Source of the DNA: Dyadobacter sp.
Lineage (GTDB): Bacteria > Bacteroidota > Bacteroidia > Cytophagales > Spirosomataceae
Assembly: GCF_017744695.1 (NCBI RefSeq)
Contig: NZ_JAGIAS010000006.1
Span: forward strand, 399,506 to 463,505
Length of the DNA: 64,000 bases
Reading direction: 5' to 3'
Part shown: positions 58,331-64,000 of the stretch, piece after piece
Layout: each line of letters starts with the position of its first letter
Position numbering within the stretch: the stretch's first letter is position 1
Notes under the pieces: model-generated
What the model was told of the DNA's origin: nothing
The model's input: the letters and a program-made list of their open reading frames with translations, nothing else
The model's database searches: none
Made by a program: the position numbers and the translations under genes

Positions 58331-60619
58331 GTGGAGCAACTGGTTGAATCCCTCAACATTGACCTGGAACAGGAGCGTAAGGACATCCTCAAAAAATACC
58401 GCAGGCTTTTAAGAACAGCGAAGCCTTTTTTGAAGGATAATGATGCTAAATTAATCAAAAAAGCCTTTTATACTTCCGTCGATGCGCACAAGGACATGCG
58501 CCGCCGGTCGGGAGAGCCATACATTTATCACCCCCTCGCAGTAGCACAAATCGTAGTAGAGGAAATCGGGCTCGGTACCACCGGTATTGTGGCGGCATTG
58601 TTGCACGATGTGGTGGAGGATACCGATATGGGAATCGACGATATCGAGCGGCTGTTTGGGAAAAAAGTGGCCAAGATCATCGACGGGCTGACCAAAATCT
58701 CGGGCCGTTTCGAGTATGGTTCTTCGCAGCAGGCCGAGAACTTCCGGAAAATGTTGCTTACGCTCTCGGACGATGTACGGGTGATCCTCGTGAAGCTCGC
58801 CGACCGCCTGCATAATATGCGTACGCTCGATAGCATGCCGCGCGACAAGCAGCTCAAAATCGCTTCCGAAACGATATTCATTTACGCGCCGCTCGCGCAT
58901 CGGCTAGGGTTGTACAGCATCAAGTCGGAGCTCGAAGAATTGTATTTGAAATACACCGAACCCCTGGAATACCGGGCCATTGCAAGAAAGTTGCGCGAAA
59001 CGAAAAACATCCGGGACCGCTTCATTTCGAAGTTTATGGAGCCCATTGCGCAGGATCTGGCATCGGCCGGGCTGAATTTTATTCTCAAAGGCCGTCCCAA
59101 GTCGATTTATTCGATCTGGAACAAAATGCGGAAGCAGAACAAGCCTTTCGAGGAAATTTATGACCTGTTTGCGATCCGGATCGTGCTCGAATCGCCGCCG
59201 GAAAGCGACCGGGAAAAAGCGATCTGCTGGCAGGCCTATTCCATCGTTACCGACCATTATAAGCCCAATCCCGACCGGTTGAAAGACTTCCTGAGTACGC
59301 CCCGGGCGAACGGGTACCAGTCGCTGCACTCGACTGTGATGAGCAAGAGCGGGCAATGGGTGGAGGTGCAGATACGTACTTCGCGCATGGATGAGATCGC
59401 GGAGAAAGGTTACGCCGCGCACTGGAAGTACAAAGGAAATGATACCAAGGTCAAAGGCAATATCGAGCAGTGGATCACGCAGGTACGCGAGACCTTGGAG
59501 AATGGTTTTGGCGATAAAACGGCTGCTATCGAATTTCTGGACGAGTTCAGAAGCAACCTTTTCAATGAGGAGGTATTTGTATTTACCCCAAAAGGCGAGC
59601 TGAAGGTATTGCAGGCGGGTTCAACTGCGCTGGACTTTGCATTCGATATCCACTCCGAAGTAGGCGCGCATTGTATGGCTGCCAAAGTGGGCGGTATCCT
59701 GGTGCCGATCAGCTACGTGCTGAACAATGGGGACCAGATCGAGATCATTACTTCGAGCAAACAGAAGCCCAATGAGGACTGGCTGCGCATTGTGGTTACC
59801 TCCAAGGCCAGGGCGCGGATCAAGGATTTTCTCAAAGAGGAAAACCGCCGGTACGAAACCGACGGGCGCCAGTTGGTGGAGAAAAAGCTTAAAATACTCG
59901 GAATGGACGCTACCGCCGAGGTAATGAACCAGCTCCGGGCATTTTTTGAGTGCAAAACCACGACCGACTTTTTCTACCGCATCGGCAAGGGCTACATTCC
60001 GATCGACGACCTGAAACGCTTCAAGCGCGATCGCGACGCGAAGGAAAAGAAGGCCGCAGAGAGCAGCGCAGCCAACAATACGCCGCCAGCCACCGGCACA
60101 GACGGGAAGGCATTAACCAAATACCTGAAACAAATCCATGGCGACCGTGCAGACAGCGACACGCTGCTCATCGGCGACGATATGGACAAGATCGATTACA
60201 AACTCGCGCAATGCTGTAACCCGATTGCGGGTGATGACGTTTTCGGCTTTGTGACGATCAATGAAGGTATCAAAATACACCGCACCACCTGCCCGAATGC
60301 GGCCGAGCTGATGTCCAAACATGGCAACCGCATTATCAAGGCCAAATGGTCGGGTAAGGACGAGGCGTTCCTTGCGGGACTTTACTTATCGGGCACCGAC
60401 CGCGTGGGCCTTGTGAACGACGTCACCAGGATCATTTCGAACGAGCTGCACATCAATATGCGCGGGCTCACGATCGATACCAAGGATGGCGTATTCAACG
60501 GGGATATCAAACTTTACGTGCAGGATACCAGGCACCTGGATATCCTGATCGCCAAGCTGGAACAGGTCGAAGGCGTGTACAATGTCCAGCGTTTCGATAC
60601 CAATCTGAACGGCAAATAG
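58331..60619 (+). CDS. Bidirectional (p)ppGpp synthase/hydrolase (RelA/SpoT)
   Basis: The start is GTG at 58331 (MEQLVESLNIDLEQERKDI; no ATG in frame near). The 762-aa protein has the HD hydrolase domain (YIYHPLAVAQIVVEE, ALLHDVVEDTDMG), the synthetase (YDLFAIRIVLESPP, FLSTPRANGYQSLHSTV, VEVQIRT, KGYAAHWKYK), TGS (VFVFTPKGELKVLQAGSTALDFAF), and a C-terminal ACT/RIS region (AQCCNPIAGDDVFGFVT...VGLVNDVTRIISNELHINMRGL). Both activities look intact, as expected for the sole long RSH of Bacteroidota. A second Fur-family gene and purA follow. Confidence 0.95.
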   Translation: MEQLVESLNIDLEQERKDILKKYRRLLRTAKPFLKDNDAKLIKKAFYTSVDAHKDMRRRSGEPYIYHPLAVAQIVVEEIGLGTTGIVAALLHDVVEDTDMGIDDIERLFGKKVAKIIDGLTKISGRFEYGSSQQAENFRKMLLTLSDDVRVILVKLADRLHNMRTLDSMPRDKQLKIASETIFIYAPLAHRLGLYSIKSELEELYLKYTEPLEYRAIARKLRETKNIRDRFISKFMEPIAQDLASAGLNFILKGRPKSIYSIWNKMRKQNKPFEEIYDLFAIRIVLESPPESDREKAICWQAYSIVTDHYKPNPDRLKDFLSTPRANGYQSLHSTVMSKSGQWVEVQIRTSRMDEIAEKGYAAHWKYKGNDTKVKGNIEQWITQVRETLENGFGDKTAAIEFLDEFRSNLFNEEVFVFTPKGELKVLQAGSTALDFAFDIHSEVGAHCMAAKVGGILVPISYVLNNGDQIEIITSSKQKPNEDWLRIVVTSKARARIKDFLKEENRRYETDGRQLVEKKLKILGMDATAEVMNQLRAFFECKTTTDFFYRIGKGYIPIDDLKRFKRDRDAKEKKAAESSAANNTPPATGTDGKALTKYLKQIHGDRADSDTLLIGDDMDKIDYKLAQCCNPIAGDDVFGFVTINEGIKIHRTTCPNAAELMSKHGNRIIKAKWSGKDEAFLAGLYLSGTDRVGLVNDVTRIISNELHINMRGLTIDTKDGVFNGDIKLYVQDTRHLDILIAKLEQVEGVYNVQRFDTNLNGK

Positions 60620-60747
60620 TCATTTTGAACCATTGCCGCTCCACGGTGTTATTGAATTGGTAATTAATGAGGTTAGCAGCACTATGCTTGCGAATGTGAG
60701 AGTGATTTAAGTAAAAAAGCGTATTTTCGCGCAAGATTATCAGAGAT

Positions 60748-61248
60748 ATGCCACAAGCCAGCAAACCAAATTTCGAGGCCGCTAAGAAAATATTAACGGC
60801 TTACCTGGAAAATAAGGGACTTCGTAAAACGCCCGAGCGCTTTGCGATACTCGAAGAAATTTACACCAGGGAGGATCATTTCGATGTAGATGAGCTGTAT
60901 ATCAGCATGAAAAACAAGCGTTACCGCGTGAGCCGTGCCACGGTTTACAACACGCTCGACGTACTTGTGGACTGCGATCTGGTTACCAAGCACCAGTTTG
61001 GTAAAAACCTGGCGCAATTCGAAAAATCGTACGGTAACAAGCAGCACGACCACCTGATTTGTACAGATTGTCATAAAGTAATGGAGTTCTGCGATCCGCG
61101 TATCCAATCGATCCAGAACATGGTAGGAGAGATGCTGAATTTCAGCGTTATGCACCACTCGCTTATTTTCTACGGAAACTGCAACAAGGAAAACTGCCAG
61201 AACCGCACCGAAGCACCGCGGGAAACGGCCGTTTACGAAGACAGATAA
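60748..61248 (+). CDS. Fur-family transcriptional regulator
   Basis: This 166-aa member has LRKTPERFAILEEIYTREDHFDVDELYISMKNKRYRVSRATVYNTLDVLVDCDLV (winged helix) and metal-site candidates in KQHDHLICTDCHKVMEFCDP; a further CNKENCQNR pair lies at the C-terminus. It is longer at the N-terminus than the regulator at 46256 and could be Fur or PerR. It lies 128 bp after rsh, 78 bp before purA. Confidence 0.9.
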   Translation: MPQASKPNFEAAKKILTAYLENKGLRKTPERFAILEEIYTREDHFDVDELYISMKNKRYRVSRATVYNTLDVLVDCDLVTKHQFGKNLAQFEKSYGNKQHDHLICTDCHKVMEFCDPRIQSIQNMVGEMLNFSVMHHSLIFYGNCNKENCQNRTEAPRETAVYEDR

Positions 61249-61260
61249 TTATCACGATCA

Positions 61261-61288
61261 GGCCCGGTAATGCACCCATTGCCGGGCC
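61261..61288 (+). terminator. Hairpin between the Fur-family gene and purA
   Basis: GGCCCGGTAATG (61261-61272) pairs with CATTGCCGGGCC (61277-61288; one T-G wobble) around a 4-nt loop. There is no T run, so it may be a weak terminator or RNA-stability element. Confidence 0.5.
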
Positions 61289-61326
61289 ACTTACACCATA
61301 TTAAGTTTCAGTAATCCAATATTTGA

Positions 61327-62619
61327 ATGAAAGTTGACGTACTACTTGGTCTTCAATGGGGAGACGAGGGAAAAGGAAAAATTGTGGATGTCCTGGCGCC
61401 ACGCTATCAGGTTGTAGCCCGTTTTCAGGGTGGCCCTAATGCCGGGCACACATTGGAGTTTGACGGTATCAAACACGTTCTGCACCAGATCCCATCCGGG
61501 ATTTTCCGCAGCGATATCCAGAATATTATCGGAAACGGCGTCGTGCTCGACCCGGTTGTGTTCAAAAGAGAGATTGAAGGCCTGGCTAAATATAACCTCG
61601 ACCTGATCAGCAACCTGTTCGTGTCGAAAAAAGCTTCCATTATCGTTCCTACCCACGCTTTGCTGGACGCTGCTTACGAGCGTTCGAAAGGCGATTCCAA
61701 GATCGGTTCAACTTTACGCGGTATTGGCCCTGCATACCAGGACAAGGTGGCGCGTCTGGGCTTGCGTGTAGGTGATGTGTTATCTCCTAATTTTGCAGCC
61801 AAATACAAGAAACTGGTCGATGCACACAAGGTAATCCTTGATTTCTATTCATTCGACTATTCCGAAACATTGCCTGCTGCGGAGGAGAAATTCTTCGAGG
61901 CGATTGATTTCATGAAGCAATTCACGCTCGTGAACAGCGAATACATCGTGAACGGTGCATTGAACGAAGGCAAAACCGTGTTAGCAGAAGGTGCACAAGG
62001 ATCATTGCTCGACATCGATTTTGGTTCATACCCATTTGTTACCAGCTCTACGACCATGACAGCCGGTGCTTCTACCGGATTGGGCATTGCGCCACGTCAG
62101 ATTGGTGAAGTGTTCGGTATCTTCAAAGCTTACTGCACACGTGTGGGAAGCGGTCCGTTCCCGACTGAATTGAATGACGAGGTAGGCGAGGAAATCCGTA
62201 AAGAAGGCCGTGAGTTCGGTGCGACTACCGGCCGCCCGCGCCGTACCGGCTGGCTCGACCTGCCTGCATTGAAATATGCGATCATGATCAATGGTGTAAC
62301 GCAGCTGATCATGATGAAAGTGGACGTTCTGACCATTTTCGATAACATCAAAGTTTGTACACATTACCGCCTGACCGACGGAACTTTAACCGACCAGGTT
62401 CCTTATGACCTTTGCGACGAAGCCGTTGAACCGGTTTACAAAGATTTCAAAGGCTGGAAAACCTCCCTGGACGGCGTGCGCGATTTCGACGCGATCCCGG
62501 CGGAATTGAATGCATATGTGAAGTTCCTCGAAGCGGAATTGAACCTGCCTATTACATTTATTTCGACCGGCCCTGACCGCGAAGCGCTGATCAGCCGGGA
62601 GGCGGCTGAGGTAGCGTAA
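61327..62619 (+). CDS. purA: Adenylosuccinate synthetase
   Basis: This 430-aa enzyme has the GTP-binding start VLLGLQWGDEGKGKIVD, GGPNAGHTLEF, STLRGIGPAYQDK, EGAQGSLLDIDFGSYPFVTSS, GPFPTEL, and TGRPRRTGWLDLPALKYA. It makes adenylosuccinate from IMP and Asp in AMP synthesis. It ends 35 bp before a palindromic repeat and is convergent to the SNF2 helicase. Confidence 0.97.
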   Translation: MKVDVLLGLQWGDEGKGKIVDVLAPRYQVVARFQGGPNAGHTLEFDGIKHVLHQIPSGIFRSDIQNIIGNGVVLDPVVFKREIEGLAKYNLDLISNLFVSKKASIIVPTHALLDAAYERSKGDSKIGSTLRGIGPAYQDKVARLGLRVGDVLSPNFAAKYKKLVDAHKVILDFYSFDYSETLPAAEEKFFEAIDFMKQFTLVNSEYIVNGALNEGKTVLAEGAQGSLLDIDFGSYPFVTSSTTMTAGASTGLGIAPRQIGEVFGIFKAYCTRVGSGPFPTELNDEVGEEIRKEGREFGATTGRPRRTGWLDLPALKYAIMINGVTQLIMMKVDVLTIFDNIKVCTHYRLTDGTLTDQVPYDLCDEAVEPVYKDFKGWKTSLDGVRDFDAIPAELNAYVKFLEAELNLPITFISTGPDREALISREAAEVA

Positions 62620-62653
62620 TTGTGATCTAAAATCAGGAGTGTACAACGTTAAT

Positions 62654-62720
62654 GTCACCCTGAGCGGAGTCGAAGGGTATTTGCATCGCGCAAATACCCT
62701 TCGACTCCGCTCAGGGTGAC
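62654..62720. repeat. Palindromic GTCACCCTGAGCGG dispersed repeat, copy 3
   Basis: A perfect 30-bp inverted repeat (62654-62683 and 62691-62720) has a 7-nt loop CATCGCG. Ends are GTCACCCTGAGCGGAGTCG and its mirror. It lies between the convergent purA and helicase genes. Confidence 0.9.
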
Positions 62721-62752
62721 ATCGTTTTTATGTAATTCAATAGGAAATCAAC

Positions 62753-64000
62753 CTAAGAAAGCAAATTCAAAACATCCTCCCGCGTCAGCGACTTGATAAA
62801 GCCTTCTTCACTCGAGATCAAATCATCGGCCAGCTGCTTCTTCGAGCGCTGCAATGCGAGGATCTTTTCTTCTACTGAGTTTTTCGTGATAAATTTATAA
62901 GTGAACACCGTACGGTCCTGACCAATGCGGTGCGCGCGGTCCACAGCCTGTGCTTCAATGGCCGGGTTCCACCATGGATCGAGAATGAAAACATAGTCCG
63001 CCGCCGTGAGGTTAAGACCTAATCCCCCGGCTTTCAGGGAAATGAGGAAAATCTTGATGTTCTCGTCGTTCTGGAAAGACTCCACCTGCTCCTGGCGGTC
63101 GCGTGTGGCGCCGTCGAGGTAGGCGTAACTGATATCCTTTTCGTCCAGGTAATTCCGGAAAAGATCAAGGTGTTTAATGTACTGGCTGAAAATCAATATT
63201 TTATGATCCTCGCTCATGACGGTTTGCAGCTTATACAACACGTCTTCAAACTTGCCCGAATCGTATGCATAGTCGGGATCGACCATCACCGGGTGGTTGG
63301 CGAGCTGCCGGAGCTTGGTCAAACCCTGCAATACCACGAGTTGTGATTTCGACATACCCTCCGAATCGATGCTTTGGAGGATGAGGTTACGGTAATAGGC
63401 TTTCGCTTCCTCGTAGGCCTTTTCCTGCTCGTCCGACATATCGCAGTACTGAATGCTTTCGACCTTTTCGGGCAAATCCGTTGCAACCTGCGATTTTAAT
63501 CTCCTTAATATAAACGGCTTAATGAGGTTATAAAGCCGCTTTGTTTTTTCTTCATCACCTTTCTTCTCGATCGGGATCTGGAATTCATCCCGGAAAAACG
63601 TCTGGCTGCCGAGTAATCCGGGGTTCACAAACGACATTTGCGACCACAAATCCAGAGTATTATTTTCAATGGGCGTACCCGTCAGAACGAGCCTGTTTGC
63701 CGAATTGAGGCGTCTTACAGCCTTGGTAATGATCGATCCCGGGTTTTTGATCGCCTGCGATTCGTCGAGGATCACGTAATTAAAACGGTAGTCCTCCATG
63801 AGTTCAATGTCCAGCCTGATAATGCCATAGGAAGTCAGTATCAGGTCGTAATTATCGAACTGGGCGGTGTCTTTCTCACGGTTGGTACCCGTATACAGGA
63901 GCACGCGCATATCTGGCGTGAATTTGCTGGCTTCGAGCTGCCAGTTGTAGAGCAGCGACGTCGGCATAATGAGGATCGACGGACGATCCGCGCCGCCTTC
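62753..64000 (-). CDS. SNF2/DEAD-like helicase, C-terminal part (runs off the window)
   Basis: The frame is open to the window edge (EGGADRPSILIMPTSLLYNWQLEASKF), so the N-terminus, including Walker A, lies outside; 415 aa are seen. Motifs: Walker B-like VILDESQAIKNP, motif III LVLTGTPIENNTLDLWSQMSFVNPG, and helicase C: ISLKAGGLGLNLTAADYVFILDPWWNPAIEAQAVDRAHRIGQ. It belongs to the SWI2/SNF2 family and probably remodels protein-DNA complexes such as stalled RNA polymerase (as HepA/RapA), but the role is not certain. Confidence 0.9.
   Translation of the reverse strand, partial: EGGADRPSILIMPTSLLYNWQLEASKFTPDMRVLLYTGTNREKDTAQFDNYDLILTSYGIIRLDIELMEDYRFNYVILDESQAIKNPGSIITKAVRRLNSANRLVLTGTPIENNTLDLWSQMSFVNPGLLGSQTFFRDEFQIPIEKKGDEEKTKRLYNLIKPFILRRLKSQVATDLPEKVESIQYCDMSDEQEKAYEEAKAYYRNLILQSIDSEGMSKSQLVVLQGLTKLRQLANHPVMVDPDYAYDSGKFEDVLYKLQTVMSEDHKILIFSQYIKHLDLFRNYLDEKDISYAYLDGATRDRQEQVESFQNDENIKIFLISLKAGGLGLNLTAADYVFILDPWWNPAIEAQAVDRAHRIGQDRTVFTYKFITKNSVEEKILALQRSKKQLADDLISSEEGFIKSLTREDVLNLLS

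Overview
The window looks like chromosomal DNA of a Bacteroidota species from the Cytophagales, most like Dyadobacter or Spirosoma. The signs are type IX secretion (T9SS) C-terminal sorting domains, two gingipain-type C25 peptidases, a PorZ-like protein, GldD, a TonB receptor with a carboxypeptidase-like N-terminal domain, PVC-type cytochrome and VCBS-repeat proteins, and promoters of the Bacteroidota form TTG-N19..21-TAnnTTTG. No integrase, transposase or CRISPR array is visible. The genus is an inference.

Layout. 0-11 kb (+): a GH71/99-like secreted glycosidase; two tandem S74-chaperone adhesins plus a T9SS cargo protein; a large haem c/HEAT lipoprotein; a VCBS protein; a sugar isomerase-like TIM barrel; a Uma2 nuclease. 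11.8-14.2 kb (-): malate:quinone oxidoreductase and a collagen-like lipoprotein. 14.5-20.9 kb (+): two large C25 peptidases in tandem. 20.9-30.3 kb (-): gcvT, comB, an Ig-like repeat protein, porZ-like, udk and a lipoprotein, then a lasso peptide precursor and lasso cyclase. 30.4-46 kb: VCBS protein, yugP, rfaE2, a UPF0104 membrane protein, panD, a Gfo/Idh/MocA oxidoreductase, panC, a GT5-only glycogen-synthase-like protein, glmS, gldD, and an ilvD/edd-SDR pair. 45.7-49.7 kb: a metal-homeostasis locus (MerC-like, Fur-family regulator, lipoprotein, TonB receptor). 49.9-64 kb: membrane protein, NHL protein, pfkB, an SDR, clpX, clpP, an XRE regulator, tig, tRNA-Leu(UAG), rsh, a second Fur-family gene, purA and a partial SNF2 helicase.

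The main discovery is at 20.9-23.1 kb. An unannotated 51-residue ORF at 22905-23060 (-) matches the lasso precursor rule Y-x2-P-x-L-x3-G-x5-T exactly and predicts the 20-residue core GKLGSLQDLNPADFDFSNEG with a Gly1-Asp8 ring. It lies 32 bp upstream of an asparagine-synthetase-like lasso cyclase and behind its own promoter with a tandem operator-like repeat. No RRE protein, leader peptidase or exporter is nearby, so it is an orphan A-C pair.

Other notable structure. A perfect 17-bp palindrome (TTGCAAC-TTT-GTTGCAA) and a near copy overlap the -33 elements of the TonB receptor and MerC genes flanking the Fur-family regulator, which suggests a metal regulon. Three copies of a palindromic GTCAC(G/C)CTGAGCGG repeat all sit between convergent genes, and a TAAACTC heptamer array flanks a terminator in a fourth convergent gap.
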